Position numbers and translations under genes: made by a program. Below are positions 34,142 to 42,948 of a stretch of 64,000 nucleotides of DNA, piece by piece. Under the pieces are notes generated by a model. The model was not told the origin of the DNA. It searched no databases and worked only from the letters and a program-made list of their open reading frames with translations. This DNA comes from Lysobacter_I brunescens (GTDB taxonomy: Bacteria > Pseudomonadota > Gammaproteobacteria > Xanthomonadales > Xanthomonadaceae), in the NCBI RefSeq assembly GCF_042677005.1, contig NZ_JBHTIF010000004.1, positions 186,001 through 250,000 on the forward strand. Reading direction: 5' to 3'. Positions within the stretch are counted from its first letter, which is position 1, and each line of letters opens with the position of its first letter.

Positions 34142-35704
34142 TCAGAAGCGATACACCGTGACCTTCGCGCGCGCGGTGCCGCCACGGCCGTCGGAGATGC
34201 CGTATTCGAACTGGATCGGCGCCGACCAGTTCCTCGGCGGCGTGAAGCGGATCTTGCCGGACTCGATCGTCGCCGCGCCCAGCGTCGGCCGGGTCACGTC
34301 GGTGATCGCCAGCGGATCGCCGTCGGCGTCGCTGTCGTTGGCGAGCACCGGGATCAGGATCGACGTGCGCCGCGCCTGCGCGGTGTCGTTCGCCGCCACG
34401 GGGGCGGTGTTCGGCACGGTCACCGCCAGCGTGACCTCGGCTTCGCGCACCGCGTCGCCGTACTGCACGCGGTAGCGGAAGCCGTCCGCGCCCGAATAGC
34501 CGGCACGCGCGGTGTAGACCGCCGTCGAACCCGAGACCGTCACGGTGCCTTCGTTCGGCGCACGCACGATCGAGTACGACAGCGCGCCGCCGTTGCCGAT
34601 GCTGCCCGGCAAGCCGATCGACACAGGCGTCCCGGCCACGGCCGACGCGCTGACCGGCGAGGCCGACAGCGGCGCGTAGGTCTGCACGATGCGCACACCG
34701 CCATCCACCGACACCATCAGCAACGAGCCGTCCTTCGACAGCTTCGTGCGTCCCTGCTCGTAGGCGTTGTTGCCGACCCAGCTGAAACTCTGCTCGAGAT
34801 CGTGGCTGCCGACCTGGGTGAACGTGTTCATGTCGTAGACCCGCACCTGGCTCGATCCTGCCCACGGGAAGTAGGCCTTGCGCTCGACCGGATGGTAGGC
34901 GACGCCGATCGGCAGCGCACCGGCGTACTGCCCGAGCGTCGCGACCTTTCGATACGCCTCGTCGTAGATGAAGGCGCCGGCGTAGGTCGGAATCGCGAAC
35001 TGGCTGCCGAGGCGGTCGGTCGCGATCTCGAAGTTGAACCACGAGGTTCCGTTGGTGTAACCCTGGCGCCGGACGATGGCGCCGGTCGGAACGTCGATCA
35101 GGCCCCACGGGCCATCCGAACTGTTCGACTCCGCGAACGCCACGGTCTCGCCGTCTCCGCTCGCCGACAGCATCGTCGACTGGCTCACCGATGCCAGCGC
35201 GGTCCACGTGCCAGTCGCCGGATCCAGCTTGCGCATCTGCGTCCAGCCGGAACCCCAGAAATCGGTGGTCGCATAGACCTTGCCGTCGCCCGCGAAGGCC
35301 ACCGAATGGGTGCCGCTTTCGTAGGTGCTGGCCTTGGCGAAGCTGGGCTTGCGCAACGAGAGGTCATCGAGCGACACAAGGTGAACCCAACCGTTGGCGC
35401 TGTCAGAGACATCGTCGGCGACCACCAGGCTGGCGCTGTCCTTCGAGATGTCGATGCCGCGCAGCATGCCGCCGAGCACGATCGGCGACAGGAAGGTCCC
35501 GCTCGCCACGTGGTAGCGCAGCACCTCGCCGCCCTGGGTGATGTAGACGAGTCCACGCGCGTCGTCGTGGACCATGTCGACGCGCTGCGGCGCCGCGATC
35601 AGCGTGCCTTCGGCGAAGACGGAAAACGGGATCGCCAGCGCCGCGAGCGCAAGCGTCCCCACCACGACGCGCATCGCGCGCCGCGGAATCCTGCGGATAT
35701 CCAT
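34142..35704 (-). CDS. secreted beta-propeller-like protein with Ig/cadherin-like C-terminal domains
   Basis: A 520-residue exported protein. A signal peptide (MRVVVGTLALAALAIPFSVFA within residues 11-31) precedes a beta-rich region of repeated short blades (RVDMVHDDARGLVYITQGGEV, SVAFAGDGKVYATTDFWG, RKAYFPWAGSSQVRVYDMNTF), and the last 180 residues contain two immunoglobulin/tandem-95-type domains, the second with NDSDADGDPLAITDVTRPT, a calcium-binding cadherin-like loop. AAGGAG precedes the ATG. Probably a cell-surface or secreted protein; function unknown. Confidence 0.75.
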   Translation of the reverse strand: MDIRRIPRRAMRVVVGTLALAALAIPFSVFAEGTLIAAPQRVDMVHDDARGLVYITQGGEVLRYHVASGTFLSPIVLGGMLRGIDISKDSASLVVADDVSDSANGWVHLVSLDDLSLRKPSFAKASTYESGTHSVAFAGDGKVYATTDFWGSGWTQMRKLDPATGTWTALASVSQSTMLSASGDGETVAFAESNSSDGPWGLIDVPTGAIVRRQGYTNGTSWFNFEIATDRLGSQFAIPTYAGAFIYDEAYRKVATLGQYAGALPIGVAYHPVERKAYFPWAGSSQVRVYDMNTFTQVGSHDLEQSFSWVGNNAYEQGRTKLSKDGSLLMVSVDGGVRIVQTYAPLSASPVSASAVAGTPVSIGLPGSIGNGGALSYSIVRAPNEGTVTVSGSTAVYTARAGYSGADGFRYRVQYGDAVREAEVTLAVTVPNTAPVAANDTAQARRTSILIPVLANDSDADGDPLAITDVTRPTLGAATIESGKIRFTPPRNWSAPIQFEYGISDGRGGTARAKVTVYRF

Positions 35705-35816
35705 ACAAGTGCTCCTTGAGAAGTTCCCGGGTCCGGGATCGCGCGCCCCTGCGCGCTTCGGCCGGATGGGTATTGTCGAGGAGTGGTCTCTCAGGGCCTG
35801 AGACTGCCGAGCGTGA

Positions 35817-36062
35817 TCACGCCGTGACCCAGTTCATGAAGGCGAAGAACAGGCGCGCCGTCGACACGGCACACAACACCATGGCCAGCATGGTGACGAT
35901 CAGGAAGATCTGCGACTGCCCCCAGGACATCAACGCATCGTCGTCGAGTTTGAAGATGCGACGCAGGATCCAGTCGATCCATCGCAGTCCCCGTGCCCAG
36001 CGGGAGAGCATGACGGCTGCGAACAACGCAGTGAACACGAACACGAACAGCTCAGCCAGCAT
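35817..36062 (-). CDS. small membrane protein with two TM helices
   Basis: An 81-residue protein: LAELFVFVFTALFAAVML at the N-terminus, a basic loop (RWARGLRWIDWILRRIFKLDDDALMSWGQ), then IFLIVTMLAMVLCAVSTARLFFAF. AGGGGGACGC precedes the ATG. No family recognised; it lies 37 bp before dnaB ends, reading the same way. Confidence 0.65.
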   Translation of the reverse strand: MLAELFVFVFTALFAAVMLSRWARGLRWIDWILRRIFKLDDDALMSWGQSQIFLIVTMLAMVLCAVSTARLFFAFMNWVTA

Positions 36063-36099
36063 GCGTCCCCCTGCATGGAAACTCGACCCGGAATCGCGG

Positions 36100-37518
36100 T
36101 TACTCGAAACTCCCCATCGAATCGAACGCGAGGTTGTCGAAGCGCGTGTATTCGCCGAAGAACTTCAGCTTGAACGAGCCGGTCGGGCCCGAACGCTGCT
36201 TGCCGATGATGATCTCGGCCAGCCCCTTGTCCGGCGAATTTTCCTTGTTGTAGTAATCGTCGCGGTAGATGAAGACGATCATGTCCGCGTCCTGCTCGAT
36301 GGCGCCCGATTCGCGCAGGTCGGCCATCACCGGACGCTTGTCGGCGCGGGTTTCCAGCGAGCGGTTGAGCTGCGACAGCGCGATGACCGGCACGCCCAGC
36401 TCCTTCGCCAGGCCCTTGAGCGATCGCGAGATCTCGGAGATTTCCGTTGCGCGGTTCTCGCTGTTGCCCGGCACCTGCATCAGCTGCAGGTAGTCGATCA
36501 CGATCAGGCCCAGGCCGTGCTCGCGCTTGAGGCGGCGCGACTTCGCGCGCAGGCCTTCGGGCGACAGGCCGGGCGTGTCGTCGATGAAGATCTTGGTTTC
36601 CTTGATCATCCGGATCGCGCTGCTGACGCGGCTCCAGTCTTCGTCTTCCAGCTGGCCGGTACGCAGGCGCGTGGCGTTGACGCGGCCGTTCGCGGAGATG
36701 AGACGCAGGGCCAGCTGCGATGCCGACATTTCCATCGAGAACACCGCGACCGGCTTTTTCGTCTTGATCGCCGCATGCTCGGCGATGTTGAGCGCGAAGG
36801 TGGTCTTGCCCATCGCGGGACGCGCCGCGAGGATGATCAGGTCGGTCGGCTGCAGGCCGGCGGTCATCTCGTCGAATTCGGTATAGCCGGTCGGCAGGCC
36901 GGTGACGCCGCCGCCGTTCTGGTAGCGCGTCTGCAGCACGTCGAAGGCTTCGGCCATCGCCTTGTTGATCGCGACGAAGTCGGTGCGCCCCTGCGAACGC
37001 GCTTCGGAGATCGCGAAGACTTCCTTCTCGGCCTCGGCCAGGATCTCGTCGCTGTCGCGCCCTTCCGGCTGGAAGGCGTTGTTGACGATGCCGGTGCCCG
37101 TGTCGATCAGCTGGCGCAGGATCGACTTGTCGCGGACGATCTCGGCATACGCGGCGATGTTCGCCGCCGAGGGCGTCGTGCTGGCCAGTTCGATCAGGTA
37201 GGCGCCGCCGGCGACCAGTTCCGAGAACCCGTTCGACTCGAACCATTCGCCCAGCGTCACCGCGTCGTAGGGCTTGCTCTTTTCCGCCAGCTCGCGGATC
37301 GCGCGATAGATCAGCTGGTGGTCGCGGCGGTAGAAGTCTTCCTCGTTGAGCCGGTCGGCGACGCGGTCGAAGGCGTCCGGCGCCAGCATCAGGCCACCGA
37401 GCACGGCCTGCTCGGCCTCGATGGACTGCGGCGGGATCCGCAACTGCTCGACCCGGCTGTCGCTGAAGGTGTCGCGGCGACGGTTGTTGTCGCCGTAGGC
37501 GTTGGGACGGAAGGCCAT
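36100..37518 (-). CDS. dnaB: replicative DNA helicase DnaB
   Basis: Hexameric 5'-3' helicase at the replication fork. The 472 residues begin MAFRPNAYGDNN, with the N-terminal primase-interaction domain (IPPQSIEAEQAVLGGLML) and a RecA-like motor (Walker A ARPAMGKTTFALN, Walker B GLIVIDYLQLM, Arg finger region ESGAIEQDADM). It ends SKFFGEYTRFDNLAF-like. A longer in-frame start 63 bases upstream is possible but would be unusual. It is in the order rpsF-rpsR-rplI-dnaB, conserved in proteobacteria. Confidence 0.98.
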   Translation of the reverse strand: MAFRPNAYGDNNRRRDTFSDSRVEQLRIPPQSIEAEQAVLGGLMLAPDAFDRVADRLNEEDFYRRDHQLIYRAIRELAEKSKPYDAVTLGEWFESNGFSELVAGGAYLIELASTTPSAANIAAYAEIVRDKSILRQLIDTGTGIVNNAFQPEGRDSDEILAEAEKEVFAISEARSQGRTDFVAINKAMAEAFDVLQTRYQNGGGVTGLPTGYTEFDEMTAGLQPTDLIILAARPAMGKTTFALNIAEHAAIKTKKPVAVFSMEMSASQLALRLISANGRVNATRLRTGQLEDEDWSRVSSAIRMIKETKIFIDDTPGLSPEGLRAKSRRLKREHGLGLIVIDYLQLMQVPGNSENRATEISEISRSLKGLAKELGVPVIALSQLNRSLETRADKRPVMADLRESGAIEQDADMIVFIYRDDYYNKENSPDKGLAEIIIGKQRSGPTGSFKLKFFGEYTRFDNLAFDSMGSFE

Positions 37519-37630
37519 CGTGGAATGCTGCTCCGGAAGAACGCGGCGAGGGACGGAAGCTGGGCTGTGCCGGTCAGGCATCCTATGCCGCGACCGAGCG
37601 CGGGTGTTGCAGACAAGTCTATGGAAAACC

Positions 37631-37639
37631 TGTGCATAA
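37631..37639 (-). promoter_or_regulatory. DnaA-box-like sequence upstream of dnaB
   Basis: On the minus strand TTATGCACA fits the DnaA box consensus TTATNCACA exactly. It lies 113 bases upstream of the dnaB start in the rplI-dnaB gap. A single 9-mer can occur by chance. Confidence 0.35.
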
Positions 37640-37725
37640 CTTCGGGCCCGGGTGTCTCATCCCTGGAGACGACGACCGGGACCCGAACCTGGCCCGACGA
37701 AAGGCGAGTGGGCCCTTCAAACGAA

Positions 37726-37747
37726 ACGGGCGCCTTGCGGCGCCCGT
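37726..37747 (-). terminator. Rho-independent terminator after rplI
   Basis: Perfect 9-bp stem ACGGGCGCC/GGCGCCCGT with loop TTGC; the minus strand continues TTCGTTTG. It lies 25 bp after the rplI stop and separates rplI from dnaB. Confidence 0.75.
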
Positions 37748-37772
37748 CCCGGTGACACATGCGTGAAGCGGA

Positions 37773-38225
37773 TCAGGCGGCTTCCGGCTCGATGACGACC
37801 TTGACCGGCACTTCGACGTCGGCGTGCAGGTGCACGAGAACTTCGTGTTCGCCGATGTTGCGCAGCGGGCCCGAGCCCATGACGACTTCGGACTTGCCGA
37901 CCTTGTGGCCGGCGGCGGTCAGGGCCTCGGCGATGTCGCGCGGGCCGACCGAACCGTACAGCTTGCCTTCGGTCGAGGCGTTGGCCTGGATCGTGACGAC
38001 CACGCCGTCGAGCGCGTTGCGGCGGCTCTCGGCATCGTCGGCCAGCGCCTTGGCCTTGGCTTCGTACTCGGCGCGCTTGGCTTCGAACGCGGCGACGTTG
38101 GCGGCGGTGGCCGGCACGGCCTTGCCCTGCGGCACGAGGAAGTTGCGGCCGTAGCCCGGCTTGACCTTGACCTTGTCGCCCAGGTTGCCGAGGTTCACGA
38201 CTTTCTGCAGAAGAATGAGTTCCAT
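37773..38225 (-). CDS. rplI: 50S ribosomal protein L9
   Basis: Large-subunit protein that binds 23S rRNA at the base of L1. The 150 residues give MELILLQKVVNLGNLGDKVKVKPGYGRNFLVPQGKAV (N-domain), a long connecting helix (AFEAKRAEYEAKAKALADDAE) and the C-domain. It is separated from rpsR by 211 bp containing a hairpin, more than is common in this cluster. Confidence 0.98.
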   Translation of the reverse strand: MELILLQKVVNLGNLGDKVKVKPGYGRNFLVPQGKAVPATAANVAAFEAKRAEYEAKAKALADDAESRRNALDGVVVTIQANASTEGKLYGSVGPRDIAEALTAAGHKVGKSEVVMGSGPLRNIGEHEVLVHLHADVEVPVKVVIEPEAA

Positions 38226-38244
38226 GATGACTCCGTATTCGTTA

Positions 38245-38269
38245 GCGGGCGCGCTGGATGGGCGCCCGC
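38245..38269 (-). other. hairpin in the rpsR-rplI gap
   Basis: Stem GCGGGCGC/GCGCCCGC with a 9-base loop, ending 20 bases before the rplI start on the minus strand. No T-run follows. It may mark an mRNA processing or translational control element for rplI. Confidence 0.4.
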
Positions 38270-38436
38270 AACTGGTGGCTGTCCGAATGGACGGGAAAAC
38301 GATGCAGAACGCTCGATCGCACAGCCAGCGATGGCCCGGCTAGGAGCGGACGGACGCGCAAACCGGAGTTGGCTCAAGGCCAATGAGGATTTGCGCGGCC
38401 GGCCGGCGACAACGCCGGGGCGAGCTGGCGCAGCGA

Positions 38437-38667
38437 TCAGACGTTGTGGTTGTCCGTGTACGGGATCAGGGCCAGGAAACGCGCACGCTTGACGGCGGTG
38501 GCGAGCTGGCGCTGGTACTTGGACTTCGTGCCAGTGATGCGGCTGGGCACGATCTTGCCGTTCTCGGTGAGGTTCTGGCGCAGGGTGTTGAGATCCTTGT
38601 AATCGATCTCCTTCACGCCTTCGGCCGTGAACTTGCAGAACTTGCGGCGACGGAAGAACTTGGACAT
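38437..38667 (-). CDS. rpsR: 30S ribosomal protein S18
   Basis: Small-subunit protein that pairs with S6 on the platform. The 76 residues MSKFFRRRKFCKFTAEGV... IDYKDLNTLRQNLTENGKIVPSRITGTKSKYQRQLATAVKRARFLALIPY are the full family sequence. It starts 11 bp after the rpsF stop. Confidence 0.98.
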   Translation of the reverse strand: MSKFFRRRKFCKFTAEGVKEIDYKDLNTLRQNLTENGKIVPSRITGTKSKYQRQLATAVKRARFLALIPYTDNHNV

Positions 38668-38678
38668 GGGTGCGCTCC

Positions 38679-39101
38679 TCAGGCTTCGGCGGATTCGGCG
38701 GCGTCTTCGCCGTCAGCGGTATCGGGGGCGGCATCGTCGTCGCGACGGCGGCGTTCGCCCTTCTCGGCCTTGTCCTTGTCATCCTTGTTCTTCATGATCA
38801 GGGACTGCTCGGTTTCCGGGCCGTCGCGCTTGATGACGAGGTGACGGAGCACGGCGTCGTTGAAGCGGAAGGTGTCGACCAGTTCATTCAGGACATCGAG
38901 GCTGGTCTCGATGTTCATCATGATGTAGTGGGCCTTGACCAGGTTCTGGATCGGGTACGCGAGCTGGCGGCGGCCCCAGTCTTCGAGGCGGTGGATCTTG
39001 CCGTTGCCGTTCTCGACGAGCGACTTGTAGCGCTCGACCATCGCCGGCACCTGCTCGCTCTGGTCCGGATGGACCATGAAGACGATTTCGTAATGACGCA
39101 T
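38679..39101 (-). CDS. rpsF: 30S ribosomal protein S6
   Basis: Small-subunit protein that partners S18. The 140 residues include MRHYEIVFMVHPDQSEQVPAMVERY, GRRQLAYPIQNLVKAHYIMMNIE and NELVDTFRFNDAVLRHLVI, plus a charged C-terminal tail (KAEKGERRRRDDDAAP and acidic end) as in other gammaproteobacteria. AAGGA precedes the ATG by eight bases. The long leader carries a hairpin. Confidence 0.98.
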   Translation of the reverse strand: MRHYEIVFMVHPDQSEQVPAMVERYKSLVENGNGKIHRLEDWGRRQLAYPIQNLVKAHYIMMNIETSLDVLNELVDTFRFNDAVLRHLVIKRDGPETEQSLIMKNKDDKDKAEKGERRRRDDDAAPDTADGEDAAESAEA

Positions 39102-39150
39102 TGCGGTGTCCTTGTGGATATCGACAGGCGGGATTGCCTGCGAAAGCCCC

Positions 39151-39171
39151 CCGACGCCGGGCTGGCGACGG
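39151..39171 (-). promoter_or_regulatory. hairpin in the rpsF leader, possible S6:S18 control element
   Basis: CCGACGCC/GGCGACGG (seven of eight pairs) with a five-base loop lies 50 bases upstream of rpsF, inside the predicted mRNA leader. The S6:S18 complex is known to bind a CCG-containing leader hairpin in many bacteria; a CCG is present here, but the detailed fold was not confirmed. Confidence 0.35.
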
Positions 39172-39218
39172 TGGAGCAAGGTCCCCTGCCGGGACGCGGG
39201 TCCGAGCGGGAGCCAGAA

Positions 39219-39248
39219 AGTATGGCAGGTTCAAGCACTTGGGCGCAA
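39219..39248 (-). promoter_or_regulatory. predicted rpsF promoter
   Basis: Minus-strand extended -10 TGC-CATACT (CATACT at 39219-39224), an 18-base spacer and TTGCGC (39243-39248). The predicted start gives a leader of about 110 bases that includes the hairpin. Confidence 0.5.
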
Positions 39249-39363
39249 ACCCGGACCCACCCGAACACGGTCCGGGGGCAACCGGGACCTCCGGCGGATG
39301 CCGGCTGGGCGGGTTTGCGGGATAGTGGCGCCCTTTCGCCTGCCCATCCCGACCTTGCCCGCC

Positions 39364-41019
39364 ATGTCCCGAACCCGCCGCACCGGCCTCGCCTGCGCCC
39401 TCGCGCTCGCCCTGGTCCCAGCCATGCTCCCGGGCCTCGCCCCGACCGCCCTCGCGACCACCCCGCCTCCGCCGGCTCCGCCCTCGCCGACCCCAGCCGC
39501 CGCGCCCGCGCTGCCGGCCCAGCTGGCCGACTTCGACGCCTACGTCGAAGCGGTCCGCAAGACCTTCGACGTGCCGGGTGTGGCCGTGGTGGTGGTCAAG
39601 GACGGGGCGGTGGTCTTCGAGCGCGGCTACGGCGTGCGCGAGCTGGGCGGCGCGCCTGTGGATGCCGGGACGATGTTCGCGATCGCCTCGAACACCAAGG
39701 CCTTCACCGCCGTCGCCCTCAACATGCTCGCCGAGGAGGGCAAGCTGAAGATGGACGACCGGGTGGTCGACCACTTGCCCTGGTTCCAGATGGCCGATCC
39801 CTACGTGACCCGCGAGATGCGCATCCGCGACCTGCTCGCGCACCGCAGCGGCCTGGGGCTTGGCGCCGGCGACCTGCTCTACTGGCCCGGCACCGACTAC
39901 AGCACCGAAGAGGTCGCGCGGCGACTGCGCCACGTGCCGATCGCCGGCTCGTTCCGCGACCGCTATGCCTACGACAACATCCTATACGGCGTGGCGCAGC
40001 TGGTCGTCGAGAAAGCGAGCGGCCAGCCCTTCGAAGCCTTCCTGCGTACGCGCATCCTGCAGCCGCTGGACATGCGCGAGACCCGCTTCAACAGCGACGC
40101 GCTGCAGCCGGGCGACAACGTGGCAACCGGCTATGCGCTCGCCGACGGCAAACGCCTGGAACCGGCGCCGCGCCTGAGCTGGCACAACGTCTCCGGCGCC
40201 GGCGGGCTGTACGCCAGCGCCCGCGACATGGGCACCTGGATGCGCCTGCAGTTGGCCGGTGGCGCGTATCGCGACGCGGACGGCAAGGAACAGCGGCTGT
40301 TCTCCGAGAAGACCCAGGCGGAGATGTGGTCGATGATCACGCCGATCCCGGTGGGCCTGCCTTCGGTGCCGGAACTGCTGCCGGCAAAGCCCAACTTCGT
40401 CGGCTATGGCCAGGGCTGGATGCTGTCGGACTACCGTGGCCAGAAGCTGGTCTGGCACACCGGCGGCTGGCCGGGCCAAGTGTCGCGCCTGACCCTGCTG
40501 CCGGATCGCAAGCTCGGTGTGATGGTGATGACCAGTGCGGAACTCGGCGGCGCGTTCAACGCGATCACCCTGCGCGTGCTCGACGCCTACCTCGACGCGC
40601 CGAAGACCGACTGGAACGCGGCCTATGGCGCGGCGCTGGCGAAGTCGCGCGCCAAGGGCGACGAGAGCTGGGCGAAGCACCAGGCCGCGCGGGCGAAGGG
40701 GTCGAAGCCTGCCCTGCCCCTCGCTGGCTATGCCGCGACCTATCGCGACCCGTGGTATGGCGATGTCGTGGTGTCGCAGGAGAACGGCGCGCTGCGCATG
40801 CGCTTCTCGCGCACGAAGTCGCTGATCGGCACGCTGCAGCACTGGCACCACGACACCTTCCTGGTGCGCTGGGACGAGCGCTGGCTGAATGCCGACGCCT
40901 TCGTCACCTTCTCGCTGACGCCCGACGGCAAGGTCCGCGAGGCACGCATGGAAGCGATCTCGCCGAACACCGACTTCAGCTTCGACTTCCAGGATCTGGT
41001 GCTGACGCCGGTGAAATGA
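39364..41019 (+). CDS. exported serine beta-lactamase-like hydrolase (class C/EstB type)
   Basis: A 551-residue periplasmic or secreted hydrolase. Signal peptide (MSRTRRTGLACALALALVPAML) and a proline-rich linker are followed by the beta-lactamase/penicillin-binding fold (about 55-410): SxxK motif SNTK in FAIASNTKAFTAVAL, YxN as YDN in DRYAYDNILYG, and WHTGGWPGQVSRL near the third motif. The C-terminal 130 residues (PLPLAGYAATYRDPWYGDVVV onwards) form a DUF3471-type domain. This family covers peptidases and esterases as well as beta-lactamases, so the substrate is open. Confidence 0.88.
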   Translation: MSRTRRTGLACALALALVPAMLPGLAPTALATTPPPPAPPSPTPAAAPALPAQLADFDAYVEAVRKTFDVPGVAVVVVKDGAVVFERGYGVRELGGAPVDAGTMFAIASNTKAFTAVALNMLAEEGKLKMDDRVVDHLPWFQMADPYVTREMRIRDLLAHRSGLGLGAGDLLYWPGTDYSTEEVARRLRHVPIAGSFRDRYAYDNILYGVAQLVVEKASGQPFEAFLRTRILQPLDMRETRFNSDALQPGDNVATGYALADGKRLEPAPRLSWHNVSGAGGLYASARDMGTWMRLQLAGGAYRDADGKEQRLFSEKTQAEMWSMITPIPVGLPSVPELLPAKPNFVGYGQGWMLSDYRGQKLVWHTGGWPGQVSRLTLLPDRKLGVMVMTSAELGGAFNAITLRVLDAYLDAPKTDWNAAYGAALAKSRAKGDESWAKHQAARAKGSKPALPLAGYAATYRDPWYGDVVVSQENGALRMRFSRTKSLIGTLQHWHHDTFLVRWDERWLNADAFVTFSLTPDGKVREARMEAISPNTDFSFDFQDLVLTPVK

Positions 41020-41027
41020 CGCGGAAC

Positions 41028-41096
41028 GTGTAGAGCGGAGCTTGCTCCGCTCGTCCATCAAGGCAACACATGAGCGGAGCAAGCTCCGCTCTACAC
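41028..41096. repeat. GTAG-type REP doublet
   Basis: Two 25-bp arms (41028-41052, 41072-41096) are perfect inverted copies across a 19-base spacer. Each begins (or ends) with GTGTAG/CTACAC and contains its own palindrome GAGCGGAGC-TT-GCTCCGCTC. It lies between the converging beta-lactamase-like and DUF885 genes and may also act as a bidirectional terminator. Same GTAG class as the elements at about 11.9 and 53.3 kb. Confidence 0.8.
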
Positions 41097-41104
41097 GGGA
41101 AAGA

Positions 41105-42880
41105 TCAGCGACGCGCGGCGATCCACGCGTCGATGTGCTTCTCCAGGGTTTCCAGCGGCACCGAGCCGGTTTCGAGCACGGCATCGTTGAAGTCGCGGAC
41201 ATCGAATTTTTCGCCGAGCGCGGCCTTCGCCTTCGCACGCAGTTCGGAGATGCGGATCTGGCCGATCTTGTAGGCCAGCGCCTGGCCGGGCGTGCCGATG
41301 TAGCGGTCGATCTCGTTGACGATGTCGAGTTCGGCCTTCGGCGCGTTGTCCTTGAAGTAGGCGATGGCGCGCTCGCGGCTCCAGCCCTTGGCATGCATGC
41401 CGGTGTCGACGACCAGGCGCACCGCGCGCCACATTTCGTAGGCGAGCTGGCCCATGCGGTCGTAGGGATCGTCGTACAGCCCCATGTCATAGCCGAGCTG
41501 CTCGGCGTACAGCGCCCAGCCTTCGCCGTAGGCGACGAAATAGGCGGTGCGACGGAACATCGGCGCATCCGGCAATTCCAGGCCGCGCGCGAACTGGAAA
41601 TGGTGGCCCGGCACGGCCTCGTGCAGCGACAGCGGCATCATTTCCCAGATCGGCCGCGATTCGGGCTTGTACAGGTTGACGTAATAGAAGCCGGCACGAC
41701 TGCCGTCGCTGGCGCCCTGCTGGTAGTAGGCCGTGGTGGTATCGGGCGCGATGTTGTCGGGGATCGGGCGCACGCCGTAGGGCTGGCGCGGGATGGTGCG
41801 GAACACCTTCACCAGCTCCGGATCGATGCGCTTGGAGATCGCCTGGTAAGCGGTCAGCAGCGCTTCGGGCGTCTTGTGGAAGAACTTCGGGTCGGTGCGC
41901 AGGTGGTCGAAGAACGCGGCCAGGTCGCCCTGGAAACCGACCTCGACGCGGATCTTCTCCATCTCGGCGCGGATGCGCGCCACTTCCTTCAGGCCGATGT
42001 CGTGGATCTGGTCGGCGGTGAGGCGCGTGGTGGTGTAGTCGGCAGCGAGGAAGTCGTAGTACGCGCGACCGTCGGGCAGGTCGCTCACCGCGATCCCGGC
42101 CCGGGTCTTCGGCAGGTACTGGTCGTTGAAATACGCCTGCAGGGTGCGGTACGCCGGGACGATCTTCTGCGCGATGACCTCGCGCGCCTCGGCCTGCAGC
42201 GCGGCGCGGTCGGCCTCGGGCACGCCGGCCGGGAACTTCAGGAACGGCCGGTAGAACGGGCTCTTCGCCGGGTCGTCGACCACCTGTGCGGCGATCTGCC
42301 CGGGCACGCGCTGCATCAGCACCTTCGGCGGCACCTGGCCGGCCTTGACGCCCTCCTTCATCAGGACGATCACCTGGTCGATCGCGACCGGCAGCGCGCG
42401 CATGCGCGCCAGCCAGCTGCGGTAATCGCGGGTCGTCGCGAACGGCAGGCCCTCGGCCAGGCCGTCGGCGGACTGGATGCCGCCCTGGTGGCTGACCGGC
42501 TGCAGGTATTCGCGGAAGCGCTGGCGCGCGACGCGGTTCTGCTGCAGCCACAGGAAGGTGTCGTAGTTGAGCTGGTCGGCGGGCGACAGCTTTGCGCGGC
42601 CGAAGCCCTTGATCCGCTCGAGCGCCTCGCGGTCGGCGCGCGCGCTGGCCTCGATGGCCGGCAGGCTGAAATCGGACCAGCGATCGTCGAAGCGCCGGTC
42701 GCCCTGCAGCGACGCCCCTTCCGGGCTCTCGCGCAGGCCGCGCTCCCATTCCTCGGCGAAGAAGGCGTGCAGGCGCTTGCCCTCGTCGGCCGGCTGGGCG
42801 CGGACAGGCGCGACGGCCGCGATCAGGACAAACGCCGCACAGGCGGCACGGGCCACCGCACGGATCGGATGACTGGGCAT
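41105..42880 (-). CDS. exported DUF885 family peptidase
   Basis: A 591-residue secreted protein: signal peptide (AVARAACAAFVLIAAVAPVRA), then the DUF885 fold with SPEGASLQGDRRFDDRW, LNYDTFLWLQQ, LTADQIHDIGLKEVARI and the zinc-site-like MPLSLHEAVPGHHFQFA, followed by VAYGEGWALYAEQLGYDMGLYDDPYDRMGQL. These motifs are shared with the zinc metallocarboxypeptidase-like DUF885 proteins. It ends nine bases from the REP doublet. Confidence 0.88.
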   Translation of the reverse strand: MPSHPIRAVARAACAAFVLIAAVAPVRAQPADEGKRLHAFFAEEWERGLRESPEGASLQGDRRFDDRWSDFSLPAIEASARADREALERIKGFGRAKLSPADQLNYDTFLWLQQNRVARQRFREYLQPVSHQGGIQSADGLAEGLPFATTRDYRSWLARMRALPVAIDQVIVLMKEGVKAGQVPPKVLMQRVPGQIAAQVVDDPAKSPFYRPFLKFPAGVPEADRAALQAEAREVIAQKIVPAYRTLQAYFNDQYLPKTRAGIAVSDLPDGRAYYDFLAADYTTTRLTADQIHDIGLKEVARIRAEMEKIRVEVGFQGDLAAFFDHLRTDPKFFHKTPEALLTAYQAISKRIDPELVKVFRTIPRQPYGVRPIPDNIAPDTTTAYYQQGASDGSRAGFYYVNLYKPESRPIWEMMPLSLHEAVPGHHFQFARGLELPDAPMFRRTAYFVAYGEGWALYAEQLGYDMGLYDDPYDRMGQLAYEMWRAVRLVVDTGMHAKGWSRERAIAYFKDNAPKAELDIVNEIDRYIGTPGQALAYKIGQIRISELRAKAKAALGEKFDVRDFNDAVLETGSVPLETLEKHIDAWIAARR

Positions 42881-42948
42881 GAGCGATTCCCCTTCTGGCG
42901 AAGGCCCGAGTCTATCCCGCCATGCCGACTGGACCGATAGGTCGAAAG

